A stretch of 43,761 nt of DNA, from positions 1 to 43,761 of the forward strand of contig JAPPMO010000063.1 of assembly GCA_028873975.1 (NCBI GenBank), written 5' to 3'. Below are positions 1 through 8,601 of this stretch, in pieces. Origin of the DNA: Chloroflexota bacterium. GTDB lineage: Bacteria; Chloroflexota; Anaerolineae; Aggregatilineales; Phototrophicaceae. Position 1 is the first letter of the stretch. Every line of letters starts with the position of its first letter. Below the pieces are notes generated by a model. That model did not search any database. It was not told where the DNA came from and saw nothing but the letters and a program-made list of their open reading frames with translations. Position numbers and translations under genes: made by a program.

Positions 1-247
1 GGCGACTGACATGGTACGAAATTGGACTGATTATTAACCACCGAGGACACCGAGAACACCGAGAAAAGCAACGGAACATAGCTCATGTTATGTTTCAGGC
101 TTGCTTTTCAACCACACACAAATGAAGTTTCGCTGGCGACCTCGCCGTATTCAGGTGACGGAATTAGAGGGACAGCCGACAAATAAGCTTAAACTCGGTG
201 TTCTCGGTGTCCTCGGTGGTGAAAAAATTATTTGATGCGATTGCCCT
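1..247. mobile_element. Non-autonomous inverted-repeat element (MITE), interior type A, cut by the window start
   Basis: This is the inverted counterpart of the element at 14533-14811. Both carry GGCGACTGACATGGTACGAA near one end, the iterated CTCGGTG arms, a central stretch related to TTCCGTCACCTGAATACGGC, and the end sequence TTTGATGCGATTGCCCT. By comparison with the full copy, about 22 bases including one terminal repeat lie outside the window. The visible end has an A at 248 where intact copies have a final G. There is no coding capacity worth calling. It lies just upstream of the membrane-protein gene at 332. Confidence 0.8.
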
Positions 248-331
248 ACCCCTAGCCCCGCCCCGTTGGAGTCACCCGCATTTTCAGCTATCATGTGCCT
301 GGTTGTATCCAGGGCAGGGAGCGATTTCGAG

Positions 332-1252
332 ATGTTATCCTCGCGCTTGTGGCGGCAAATTGCCCAGCCGGACACGCGCAATCCGATTTTCCGGCGCGCA
401 AGCCAAAGCTACAAGCCCGCCAGCGCGCCGGAGCGGCGCTACCACTTTCCGCGTCCGCTGCTGCTGATCGCTGGCATCGCCCTCATCATAGCAGTTGCGC
501 TGCAACCGCAACTCCTGATCCTGTTGTTCGCAATTCCGATCCTCATGATTATGCTGGTGGTGGCCAGTCCCGCGCTATTGCCCTTGTTCGCGCTTGTGGC
601 CGGCCTGTTCCTCACCGTCGAGATCATCGCGGGCATCACCCGCGAAAAGCGCCAGCACACCTACGAGTTGATTTGCAGCTCAACCCCGGGTTCGCTCTAC
701 GCCAATTGGTCCTTCGCCAAGGGCGCGGCGCACCGCGGCGGCTGGTTTGCCGCCTTGCGCTGGGGCAGCGCCCAGTCGCTGCGGCTTGGCGGCGTCGTCC
801 TGGGCGGCGCGCTGCTTTTGATCCTGTGGCTGCTGCTATCCGGTCGGGCGCTGGAGCTGGAGCAGCTGCGCCTGACCCTGCTGATCGCGCTGCTGCTGCT
901 TCTCTATCACAGGCACTTGACGCAGACCGTCGTGCTGGGCGCGCTTATCGGGCTGTTTTCGGGCAGCTTCGACTTGGGGGAGCGCGATGCCGGCTTCATC
1001 GGCATTTGCTTGTACATTTTCGCGCAAGGGATGTCCATCGGGCTGGCAGGGCTGTTTTGCGCCGCCTGCGGGCGACTGTTCTATGAGCCGCATACGCTGG
1101 TCAGCATGGGCGTCGAGAGCGTCGCGGTCGGGATCGTGATTTTGTGTCGAGAGGCGTTGATTGTCGCGCTGTGGCGGGGGCTGCGGGCGCGCTTGGAGTT
1201 GGGGCGCGGTGAGCTGGGTCCGGGTAGTTTGGCGGCCGTTGGGATGAGTTAG
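332..1252 (+). CDS. Polytopic membrane protein, ABC-2-type permease-like
   Basis: About 306 residues. I chose ATG 332 because a GGGAG lies 10 bases upstream and the longer frame from 266 adds residues that overlap element-flanking DNA. A cytoplasmic N-terminus of about 45 residues (RLWRQ, NPIFRR) precedes roughly eight hydrophobic segments. Between the second and third groups is an amphipathic stretch, ITREKRQHTYELICSSTPGS, resembling the coupling region of ABC-2 permeases, in which a family-typical E..ELL.STP-like motif precedes the next membrane helix. The protein at 36918-37838 has the same layout with EIRNNTMQLLMSTPMS. No ATP-binding subunit is encoded in the window, so substrate and direction are unknown. 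The permease family is inferred from topology and this motif only. Confidence 0.6.
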   Translation: MLSSRLWRQIAQPDTRNPIFRRASQSYKPASAPERRYHFPRPLLLIAGIALIIAVALQPQLLILLFAIPILMIMLVVASPALLPLFALVAGLFLTVEIIAGITREKRQHTYELICSSTPGSLYANWSFAKGAAHRGGWFAALRWGSAQSLRLGGVVLGGALLLILWLLLSGRALELEQLRLTLLIALLLLLYHRHLTQTVVLGALIGLFSGSFDLGERDAGFIGICLYIFAQGMSIGLAGLFCAACGRLFYEPHTLVSMGVESVAVGIVILCREALIVALWRGLRARLELGRGELGPGSLAAVGMS

Positions 1253-1255
1253 AAT
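1228..1255 (+). promoter_or_regulatory. Possible sigma70-type promoter for the restriction-modification gene
   Basis: TTTGGC at 1228-1233 and TAGAAT at 1250-1255 are separated by 16 bases, 22 bases before the ATG at 1278. The -10 box overlaps the stop codon of the preceding gene. The -35 match is weak. Confidence 0.3.
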
Positions 1256-1277
1256 AGGTGCGATTCAGGGATACAGC

Positions 1278-4200
1278 ATGAGCGCGGTCAGAGACTACCT
1301 CACGGAGATACAAGGTGAATTCAAAACCGGCATGGCAGGTGAGCATGCCTACCGTCCGGCCTTGAAAAAGCTGTTGGAATCAGCAGATACGGGATTAAAC
1401 GCGGTCAATGACCCAGCGCGCACAGAAATCGGCATGCCCGATTTCGTCGTCTTGCGGCAACCCGGCAATGTGCCCATTGGCATCGTCGAGGCGAAAGACA
1501 TCGGCAATTCGCTCAGCCGCACCGAAAAAACCCAGCAAATCAAGCGCTATCAGGCGCATGGCAACCTGATACTGACGAATTATCTCGAATTCCGTTGGTA
1601 TGTGAACGGAGAGAGGATTGAAACTGTCCGAATAGCAAGAGTGAAGGATGGCAAGATAACTCGTATCTCTACAGCCTATGGCGACTTGGCGGAACTGCTG
1701 CGGCGCTTCTGTCAACAGAGCGCGCATTCGGTCAACAGCGCCCAGGAACTTGCGCAACGGCTGGCGCGCAGCGCCCAGCTTATCGCGCATTTCATCGAGC
1801 GCGACCTCAAAAGCGCCGCGCCGACATCCAACCTGCAAAACCAAATGAGCGCCTTCCAAAAAACGCTGCTGCCCGGGCTCGACATCGCCAGTTTCTCCGA
1901 TATGTACGCGCAAACGCTGGCTTATGGGCTTTTCGCCTCGCGCGTGAATTATTTGGGCGATCCAAAGCGCTTCAGCCTGCGCAACGCGGCCGACGACATC
2001 CCGCGCACCAACCCTTTCCTGCGCCAGCTTTTTCACCACAGCCGCTTTGATTTGGGCGGACGTTTGTCCTGGCTGACCGAGAGTTTGGTGGAAATCCTGC
2101 GGCATACCGATATGGACAGCATCCTGGCGCATTTTGGGCGGAGGACGAGCCAAAGCGACCCGGTCGTGCATTTCTACGAGACCTTCCTCGCCGCTTACAA
2201 TCCCAGTTTGCGCGAGCGGCGCGGGGTTTACTACACGCCTGAGCCCGTCGTTTCTTACATCGTGCGCAGCGTCGACCACATCCTCAAAACCCGCTTCAAT
2301 CGGCCGCTGGGCTTGGCGGACGAAAATACCCTCATCCTCGATCCCGCCGCCGGCACTGGCACATTTCTCTATTTCGTCATAGAACAGATTAAAGAGGCCT
2401 TCACCGGTCAACAGGGCTTGTGGAAAAGCTACGTCGAGAAACATCTGCTGCCGCGGGTCTTCGGCTTCGAGCTGCTGATGGCGCCCTATACCGTTGCTCA
2501 CATGAATTTGAGCTTGCAGTTGAAAGAAGCCGGCTACGAATTCAAAGACGACGAGCGTCTGGGCATCTACCTGACCAATACGCTGGAAGAAGCGAAGAAA
2601 GCGCCCGAGCTGCCCTTCGCCGAGTTCATCAGCGCGGAAGCCAACGAAGCCGCCGCCATCAAGCGCGACAAGCCGATTATGGTCGTTCTGGGCAATCCGC
2701 CTTACAGCGGGCACAGCGCCAACAAGGGACAGTGGATTAGTAAGCTCGTGCGCGATTATTATTTTGTCGATGGGCTGCCCATCGGCGAGCGCAACCCGAA
2801 ATGGCTGCAAGACGATTATGTGAAGTTCATCCGCTTTGGGCAGTGGCGCATTGAGCAAACTGGTGAGGGCGTGCTTGCTTTTATTACGAACAACAGTTAC
2901 TTGGACGCGCCGACATTTCGCGGAATGCGTCAGAATTTGTTGAAGGCGTTCAATAGCATTTACATCTTGAATCTACACGGTAGTTCAAAACGTAATTCAA
3001 GTCCTGATGGCCAGATAGATGAAAATGTCTTTGACATCCAGCAGGGCGTATCTATTGTTTGTCTAATCAAAGAAAGAGGTAATTCCAATAATGCAACTGT
3101 TTTCTATCACGAGCTATGGGGCAACCATTCCAAAAAATATTCTTGGCTTCTCTTGAATGATATAGAACACTCAAGCTGGCAAATATCCGAACCTGGAAAA
3201 CCATATTACTTTTTTGTACCGATGAGTTCTGACAATGAATCAGAGTATTATGACTTGCCCCTTACTAAAGATATGATGCCAGTTAGCTCGGTAGGTGTGG
3301 TAACTGGCCAAGACCGCAAAGTTATTTCGATGGATATTCAAGACATTCAGCTGCTAGCAACAGATAACAACATCAGTAAACAATGTCTTAAGGCAATTAA
3401 CTATAGGTTATTTGACTTGCGATATATTCTTTACCATAAAGATTATGTCACTAGAATGCGGCAAGATGTAATGCGCCATATACATGCAGGATCGTCTTTA
3501 GCATTAGTTTGCACGAGGCAACAATCACAGAATACGATTTGGTCACTTGTAGGTGTCACAGACAAAATAATCGAAAGTAGCTTCTTGTCGAATAAGACGA
3601 GAGAAATTAACTATATTTTCCCTCTCTACCTCTACCCCAAAGCCGAGCAATTCGACACCGGCGACGACCCAAGCGAATTCCCGCTTAGCGCGAAAGGCCG
3701 CCGCCCCAACCTCAGCCGCGCCTTCGTCGCCGAGATGGAAGCCAAGCTGGGCTTGCCCTTCCAAACCGAAGGCAGCGCTTTCGCCAATGGCGATTCCTCC
3801 GGCTGGTTCGGTCCCGAAGACATCTTCTACTACGCCTATGCCGTCTTCCACAGCCCAACTTACCGCGAACGCTACGCCGAGTTTCTCAAAATCGACTTCC
3901 CCCGCCTGCCGCTGACTTCGGATGTCAGCCTCTTTGCCGCGCTGGTGGGACTTGGCGCGGAGTTGGTGAGCCTGCACCTGATGAAATCGCCCAAACTCGC
4001 GGATTACATGACTGATTACGATATCGAGGGTGAGAATGAGGTTTCGCGCGGCTATCCAAAATACGTCGAGAAACACAAGCGCGTTCATATCAACAAGGCG
4101 CAGTATTTTGGCGGCGTTGCGCCTGAAATCTGGGATTTTCACATCGGCGGCTATCGCGTGGCGGAGAAATGGCTCAAAGACCGGCGCGGACGAAAACTAT

Positions 4201-4307
4201 CCTATGAAGACTTGACGCACTATCAGAAAATCATTGTAGCCCTATCGGAAACGCAGCGCATCATGCAGGAAATCGACGAGGCGATCCCGCAATTCCCGAT
4301 AGAATAA
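1278..4307 (+). CDS. Single-chain type IIG / type ISP-like restriction-modification enzyme
   Basis: The protein has 1009 residues and combines nuclease, N6-adenine methyltransferase and target recognition in one chain. A PD-(D/E)xK-like site is visible as MPDF (about residue 53) followed by EAK (about 71). Methyltransferase motif I is LDPAAGTGTF (about 354) and motif IV is NPPY (about 472). The segment near 840-860 (FYYAYAVFHSPTYRERYAEF) is typical of the Type_ISP C-terminal specificity domain. There is no helicase block, so it is shorter than true type ISP enzymes of about 1600 residues and is closer to type IIG. The target-recognition part, about 2980-3620, is visibly AT-richer than both flanks, which suggests replacement of the specificity segment. 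No separate S or R subunit gene is adjacent. The recognition site cannot be read from sequence. Confidence 0.88.
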   Translation: MSAVRDYLTEIQGEFKTGMAGEHAYRPALKKLLESADTGLNAVNDPARTEIGMPDFVVLRQPGNVPIGIVEAKDIGNSLSRTEKTQQIKRYQAHGNLILTNYLEFRWYVNGERIETVRIARVKDGKITRISTAYGDLAELLRRFCQQSAHSVNSAQELAQRLARSAQLIAHFIERDLKSAAPTSNLQNQMSAFQKTLLPGLDIASFSDMYAQTLAYGLFASRVNYLGDPKRFSLRNAADDIPRTNPFLRQLFHHSRFDLGGRLSWLTESLVEILRHTDMDSILAHFGRRTSQSDPVVHFYETFLAAYNPSLRERRGVYYTPEPVVSYIVRSVDHILKTRFNRPLGLADENTLILDPAAGTGTFLYFVIEQIKEAFTGQQGLWKSYVEKHLLPRVFGFELLMAPYTVAHMNLSLQLKEAGYEFKDDERLGIYLTNTLEEAKKAPELPFAEFISAEANEAAAIKRDKPIMVVLGNPPYSGHSANKGQWISKLVRDYYFVDGLPIGERNPKWLQDDYVKFIRFGQWRIEQTGEGVLAFITNNSYLDAPTFRGMRQNLLKAFNSIYILNLHGSSKRNSSPDGQIDENVFDIQQGVSIVCLIKERGNSNNATVFYHELWGNHSKKYSWLLLNDIEHSSWQISEPGKPYYFFVPMSSDNESEYYDLPLTKDMMPVSSVGVVTGQDRKVISMDIQDIQLLATDNNISKQCLKAINYRLFDLRYILYHKDYVTRMRQDVMRHIHAGSSLALVCTRQQSQNTIWSLVGVTDKIIESSFLSNKTREINYIFPLYLYPKAEQFDTGDDPSEFPLSAKGRRPNLSRAFVAEMEAKLGLPFQTEGSAFANGDSSGWFGPEDIFYYAYAVFHSPTYRERYAEFLKIDFPRLPLTSDVSLFAALVGLGAELVSLHLMKSPKLADYMTDYDIEGENEVSRGYPKYVEKHKRVHINKAQYFGGVAPEIWDFHIGGYRVAEKWLKDRRGRKLSYEDLTHYQKIIVALSETQRIMQEIDEAIPQFPIE

Positions 4308-4309
4308 GC

Positions 4310-4897
4310 TCAACACCCCAGCGCCCTCTCATAAGCCTCCCGCGTATCCAGATCCAGCGTCACCCCCGCGTCATCCACATCCACCAGACGCAACCGCTCC
4401 CGCGCCTCGGCAAGCACCTCCCGCGGCCTCGCGCCCGCCGGCAGATCCAGCATGTCCCCCCAAAAAGCCCGATCCAGCAGCACCGGATGCCCGCGCTGTC
4501 CTTTGTACAGCGGCGCGACATTGAAGCCCGGCTCGTGCTCCGCGGCTAGCTGGCTTATGACCGCGCTCGTGATACAGGGCATGTCGCCCGGCTGAATGAA
4601 TACCGCGGGTTGTCCTTCCCGCAGCCCGCGCAGACCCGCCTTCACCGACGACAGCATCTCGCCCGTTGCAAAGTCGGGATTATGCGCCAGCGTCGGTTGA
4701 TAGGCCGCGACAGCGGCGGCGACGCGGTCGGCGTCGCGCCCGGTCACGACTAGGATCGGATCAACACCGGCGTCGACATAGGCGCTGAGGACATGGTTTA
4801 TGATGGGCTCGCCGTCGGTCCAGGGCAGCAGCAGCTTGTTCTCGACCATGCGCGACGAGAGTCCGGCCGCCAAAATAATCGCGCCGAAGCCCGCCAC
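4310..4897 (-). CDS. mocA: Molybdenum cofactor nucleotidyltransferase (MocA-like)
   Basis: The protein has 195 residues and a GTG start. It is a nucleotidyltransferase of the MobA/MocA fold: the nucleotide-binding loop LAAGLSSRM with NKLLLPW is at residues 9-27, the metal-binding PGDMP is near 103, and RGHPVLL is near 134, as in CTP:molybdopterin cytidylyltransferases. By family knowledge it would attach CMP to molybdopterin, giving the MCD form used by CO-dehydrogenase and xanthine-oxidase family enzymes, which fits the coxSLM genes of this locus. It starts two bases after the stop of the molybdopterin-binding gene at 4900, so translation is probably coupled. Cytidylyl rather than guanylyl specificity is inferred from context. 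Confidence 0.88.
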   Translation of the reverse strand: MAGFGAIILAAGLSSRMVENKLLLPWTDGEPIINHVLSAYVDAGVDPILVVTGRDADRVAAAVAAYQPTLAHNPDFATGEMLSSVKAGLRGLREGQPAVFIQPGDMPCITSAVISQLAAEHEPGFNVAPLYKGQRGHPVLLDRAFWGDMLDLPAGARPREVLAEARERLRLVDVDDAGVTLDLDTREAYERALGC

Positions 4898-4899
4898 CG

Positions 4900-5913
4900 C
4901 TAGCCATCCGTCGCGCTGCGCGGCATGGGGCGCTCGGCGATGTCCTTGAGCAAACCGCCGTGACCCATGGATACCAGGTTGGCGCGCGTCAGCCGCTCGC
5001 CGGTCAGCAGGCGCGGCAGAATCCAGTCGATGACATTGGTCTTGGGCGATTTGACGCAGCCCGGCGCGCCCACCACCGGCGCCTCGTCCAGGTAGCCCAT
5101 CATCAGCAGCGTGCCCGGATCCACCGGCACGCCGTGCAGCGTGATGCTGCCGCCGGCGCGCAGCAGCGCCGAGGGCACGATGTCTTCGCGGTCGATGATG
5201 GCGGAGATACCCGCCACCAGGATCAGATCGGCGCTCGCCTGGGCGCGGATAGCCGCCGCGATGGCATCGACGTCATGCGCGACAAAAGTCGGCTCCAGCA
5301 AATGGCTGCCCCAGCCCCGGATGCGCTGGAGGACGGGCCCGTGAAAGCTCTTGAGCAAGCGCTCGCGCCGGGCTTCTGGGCCGGTGACGATGAGCGCGAC
5401 TTGTTTCTCTAACAGCGGGAGAATGCGCAGAATCGCAGCGCTCGCTTCGGCGATGCGCTCCACATCAACCACGCGCGCCCCCGGCACGCCAAAAGGCACC
5501 ACTTTGACCAGCGCGACCATCTCGCCCGCGCCGACCAGGCTGTATTCGCGCAAGGTGGCGATGGTGATGCCGTCATAAATGTTGTTGATTAGTTCGAGCT
5601 TGGGGACATCAACGTGCAAGACGCCGCGCGCCGCCGCCGTCAAATTGGCGCGTCCCACGCCTGGCGTCCGCCATTCGACCATGGGACCGGCAAGCGCTTT
5701 GCCAATTCTCTCGGCGGCGATATCTTCGTGCAGGTCGGCATCGCTCAATTGTGTGACGATGATGCGCTCCAGGCCGAGGCTGCGCAGCGCCGCCAAATCC
5801 GACTCGCCCAGCACATGGCCCTTGTTGAAGACCAGCTTGCCCGTGGAATCGTAGAGCTTGTGCGCCAGAATCGCGCCGATTGCTTCGGCGATCGGCAGCT
5901 CACCGAACTTCAT
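4900..5913 (-). CDS. Molybdopterin-binding protein (MoCF/MoeA-like domain)
   Basis: The protein has 337 residues. It opens with MKFGELPIAEAIGAILAHKL and has a GHVL segment near 33, then a MogA/MoeA-like molybdopterin-binding domain towards the C-terminus: LILVAGISAIIDREDIVPSA, then GVPVDPGTLLMMGYLDEAPV, then GAPGCVKSPKTN. In many alphaproteobacteria, from memory, one protein of about 530 residues joins this module to a MocA-type transferase. Here the two halves are separate adjacent genes of 337 and 195 residues. Its start overlaps the end of the upstream xdhC gene by 14 bases. The likely role is to present or insert molybdopterin for the molybdoenzyme encoded upstream. The exact biochemical step is not established for this family. 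Confidence 0.8.
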   Translation of the reverse strand: MKFGELPIAEAIGAILAHKLYDSTGKLVFNKGHVLGESDLAALRSLGLERIIVTQLSDADLHEDIAAERIGKALAGPMVEWRTPGVGRANLTAAARGVLHVDVPKLELINNIYDGITIATLREYSLVGAGEMVALVKVVPFGVPGARVVDVERIAEASAAILRILPLLEKQVALIVTGPEARRERLLKSFHGPVLQRIRGWGSHLLEPTFVAHDVDAIAAAIRAQASADLILVAGISAIIDREDIVPSALLRAGGSITLHGVPVDPGTLLMMGYLDEAPVVGAPGCVKSPKTNVIDWILPRLLTGERLTRANLVSMGHGGLLKDIAERPMPRSATDG

Positions 5914-6958
5914 CGCGACGTCCGTTTCGCACGGCGATGATCTCGGCCAAGATACAGACCGCGATCTCTTCCGGCGTAGTCGCGCCGATGTCGATGCCGA
6001 TTGGCGTACGAATCCGCGCGATCAATTCATCGCCCAGCCCGGCTTCTTTCAGCCGCGCCACGCGCTGCTTGTGCGTGCGTCCGCTGCTCAAGACGCCGAT
6101 GTAGGGGATGTCCGCCGGCAGCGCGGTGATCAGCGCTTTGTCGTCAATCTTGGGGTCGTGCGTCAAGACCGCCAGATAAGTGCTGCGATCCAGACCAAGT
6201 TGCGGCAGCGCCTTGTCCGGGTAGCTGTGCAAGATCTTTGTCACATTGGGAAAGCGCTCGCGCGAGGCGAAGGCCGCGCGCGGATCGACGATCGAGACAC
6301 GAAAACCGACTTGCGTCGCCATCGCCTCCAGCGGAATCGCCACATGCACGCCGCCGATCAGGATCAGATGCGGGCGCTCGACCTGCATATCGACCATCAC
6401 GCGGGTTTCGCCCATCGCTGCCAAGCCGCTTTTCTGGCTTGAGTTCGCGACGGCTTTCATGCTTTCCACATGCGCTCCCGTCAGGGTATCCGTCTGGAAC
6501 AGGACCTCTCCCCGGGCATCAAGCAAGACTTTCTCGCCGATCAGCTCGCCCTCCAGGACCGTTATCGTCACGCCGAAATGGTCCCCGGCCGCAAGCTCGG
6601 CCAGCGCGTCCCACCAGATCGGATCCAGCCGCTCGACAAAGACTTCGATGCTGCCGCCGCAGGTCAAACCGACCTCCCAAGCCAGGTCATCCGCCACGCC
6701 GAATTTGAGCAAGCGCGGCGCGCCATCGCGAAAGCCCGCGAGCGCCTCCTCGACCACCGCCCCTTCCACGCAGCCGCCGCTGACCGAGCCGATCATGGCC
6801 GGCGGGGCAGCGTCCACAGGACCCATCTGCGCTGTGATGCCCATCTTTGATCCCTCGCGCCTCGGCGCTGATCCCCAGGTCTTGACCACCGTCGCCAATG
6901 CCACGCGACGATCGGCCGCGATCCAGTCGTTGATCATATCCAGGATGTCTAACATCAT
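5900..6958 (-). CDS. coxF: XdhC/CoxF-family molybdoenzyme maturation factor
   Basis: The protein has 352 residues. The N-terminal XdhC/CoxI domain shows GSAPRREGSKM, SGGCVEGAVVEEA and LTCGGSIEVFVE. The C-terminal Rossmann-like domain begins at LILIGGVHVAIPLEA and continues with VSIVDPRAAFASRERFP. It ends with IGIDIGATTPEEIAVCILAEI, a conserved XdhC signature. Family members bind the finished molybdenum cofactor, help sulfuration and deliver it to the apoenzyme. A GGGAGGG lies directly before two consecutive ATGs, and the second (6955) has more normal spacing. An inverted-repeat element (6985-7258) sits just upstream, between this gene and coxE, and may have split an ancestral transcription unit. 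Confidence 0.9.
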   Translation of the reverse strand: MMLDILDMINDWIAADRRVALATVVKTWGSAPRREGSKMGITAQMGPVDAAPPAMIGSVSGGCVEGAVVEEALAGFRDGAPRLLKFGVADDLAWEVGLTCGGSIEVFVERLDPIWWDALAELAAGDHFGVTITVLEGELIGEKVLLDARGEVLFQTDTLTGAHVESMKAVANSSQKSGLAAMGETRVMVDMQVERPHLILIGGVHVAIPLEAMATQVGFRVSIVDPRAAFASRERFPNVTKILHSYPDKALPQLGLDRSTYLAVLTHDPKIDDKALITALPADIPYIGVLSSGRTHKQRVARLKEAGLGDELIARIRTPIGIDIGATTPEEIAVCILAEIIAVRNGRRDEVR

Positions 6959-6984
6959 CCCTCCCGCAAACCACCCATGTGTTT

Positions 6985-7258
6985 ATAAGGCTTGTCCGCT
7001 ACTGACGCGAGCCACTGCCGTATTCTACCCCATCTCCCCAACCCCCTTGCCCAAGCGAGCTAGGGAAGGGGTGCGAACTCCTTGCATAGCGTCGCTCGCA
7101 ATGCCAATTCGCCTAATATTACACATCCCGCCGTAGAGTCACCCTTCCCCAGTTGACTGGGATACATCCCCCGTGAGGCGGGGGACCGAGGGGGCGCTGG
7201 CCGGGGATGGGGTAAAACCTGGGAAGCCGTCCAGATTTCAGTAGCGGACAAGCCTTAT
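6985..7258. mobile_element. MITE with 21-bp perfect terminal inverted repeats, TA flanks
   Basis: ATAAGGCTTGTCCGCTACTGA at the left end (6985-7005) is perfectly repeated in inverse at 7238-7258. The ends read TA|TAAGG and CCTTA|TA, which fits a TA target as used by IS630/Tc1-mariner transposases (inference). The 274-bp interior has G- and C-run palindromes (CCCCATCTCCCCAACCCC, GTGAGGCGGGGGACC) but no open frame. It fills the gap between coxE and xdhC, where I see no other feature. Confidence 0.7.
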
Positions 7259-7303
7259 AGGGGCGACCAATCAGCTCGTCCTGATGACGCCACCCGGCGC
7301 CTC

Positions 7304-8599
7304 TCAAGCCAAATACCGCCTGCGATAAGCCTCGGCGCTCGGACGGCTGTTCAGATTGTTAAGCGCTTTGACGATCGCCTCCAGGTTCGCCAGGTTGGTA
7401 ATCGGCAAAAAATCATGCACATAGGGCAAAAGCGCCTGCGCGCCCCGGGTCAGCGGTTCATACTCCGGCACATCCAGCAGGGGATTCAGCCAGATCAAGC
7501 GTCGACAAGATTGCCGCAGCCGTTCCATTTCTCGGTGCAGCAGCGGAATATCGCCGCGATCCCAACCGTCCGTTATCAACAGCACCACCGCGCCGCGTCC
7601 CAGCACACGCCGCGACCAGACCCAATTGAAGCGATGCAGGCATTCGCCGGTCATGGTGCCGCCGCCCCACTGCAAGACGGCTTGACCGACATCTTCCAGC
7701 GCGTCATCCACGTTCTTTTGCCGGATCTGCCGCGTGATACGCGTGATGTCCGTGCTATAGACAAAGGATTCGACCTGGAACAGCGAGCCGGCCAGCGTGT
7801 GCATAAAATGCAGCAGTATCCGCGTGTATCGTTCCATACTGCCGCTGATATCGCAGAGCAATACGACAGGACGCGGTTTTTCCACCCGGCGATGCGTCGG
7901 CAACTCCGTGACATCGCCGCGCTTGCGAATCATGTCTTTCATCAGGCGCCGCATGTTGATCTGCCGACCTTTGCCATTTTCAAAGCGGCGCGTCCGGCGC
8001 GTGCCAAGCGATTCCGGCATTTTGGCGATCACGCGCTTCGCCATTTCCAGTTCTTCGGCGCTCATCTCGGCAAAGTCCTTATGGCGCAAACGCTCTTGTC
8101 GGCTGTAAGTTGGCGCCAGGGCGATCATGGCCGGATCCAACTCCTTGCTGTCGCTGCCGTTCTCGCTCGGCGAGGATTCCAGCGGCGGCAGGAACTGAGT
8201 CTTTTTTTTGCGCCGCTCTTCGCCCAGCGACTGTAAATTCAGCTTGGTAAAGCCATCTGAGGGTCGCCGCCAGAAGATATCAAAGGCTTCATCAAAATAG
8301 GCGAATTCCCGTGGGTGCGTGACCAAGTGCGTACGCAGCGCGTAATAGAAATCTTGCTTGCGCCCCAGCTGAATATGCGCCAGGGCGCGCGCCACATCCA
8401 TCATGCGGTTGGGCGTCACATTCATGCCCAGCGCCCGGCAAACGCGCCCAAACAAAATCAGATTGTGCGTCAATTTGCCGCCCCCCCTCCCTAAATCCCT
8501 CCCCCAAAATGAGGGAGGGACTTGCTGCTCCCCTTCCCTCTTGATGGGGGAAGGGGTTGGGGGAGGGGGGTGTACCGGATTTCGCGGATCTTCGGACAT
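7304..8599 (-). CDS. coxE: VWA-domain protein, CoxE family
   Basis: About 431 residues from ATG 8599, two bases after the coxD stop. The longer frame would need a TTG at 8605. A von Willebrand A domain has the metal-ion site LCDISGSM (DxSxS, D250) and ITDGWDRGD later. The N-terminal helical part (LILFGRVCRALGM, DVARALAHIQLGRKQDFYYALR) is typical of CoxE proteins that pair with CoxD/MoxR ATPases. Known function by family: with CoxD it helps assemble the bimetallic or sulfurated active site of CO dehydrogenase. Oddity: residues about 9-43 (PPPPTPSP, REGEQQVPPSFWGRDLGRGGG) are encoded by a palindromic repeat (8479-8572) inserted in frame and are unlikely to be ancestral protein. Confidence 0.9.
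   Translation of the reverse strand: MSEDPRNPVHPPPPTPSPIKREGEQQVPPSFWGRDLGRGGGKLTHNLILFGRVCRALGMNVTPNRMMDVARALAHIQLGRKQDFYYALRTHLVTHPREFAYFDEAFDIFWRRPSDGFTKLNLQSLGEERRKKKTQFLPPLESSPSENGSDSKELDPAMIALAPTYSRQERLRHKDFAEMSAEELEMAKRVIAKMPESLGTRRTRRFENGKGRQINMRRLMKDMIRKRGDVTELPTHRRVEKPRPVVLLCDISGSMERYTRILLHFMHTLAGSLFQVESFVYSTDITRITRQIRQKNVDDALEDVGQAVLQWGGGTMTGECLHRFNWVWSRRVLGRGAVVLLITDGWDRGDIPLLHREMERLRQSCRRLIWLNPLLDVPEYEPLTRGAQALLPYVHDFLPITNLANLEAIVKALNNLNSRPSAEAYRRRYLA
8479..8572. repeat. Palindromic repeat inserted in frame in coxE
   Basis: The outer arms CCCCCCCTCCC and GGGAGGGGGGT pair. Inside are two further hairpins: CCCTCCCCCAAAATGAGGGAGGG, shown here as its arms CCCTCC and GGAGGG, and CCCCTTCCC with GGGGGAAGGGG. 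Translated on the minus strand it gives a proline/arginine/glycine-rich tract with no match to the rest of the CoxE family. Confidence 0.75.
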
Positions 8600-8601
8600 G
8601 G

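Noticed and set aside
1395..2858. Long minus-strand open frame of 487 codons opposite the restriction-modification gene
   Set aside because: It lies wholly inside a well-supported gene on the other strand, has no family features and reflects GC-rich codon structure.
1278..4307. Possibility that the restriction-modification gene belongs to a BREX or DISARM system together with the DUF1998 helicase
   Set aside because: The two genes are 30 kb apart and none of the other system components is present.
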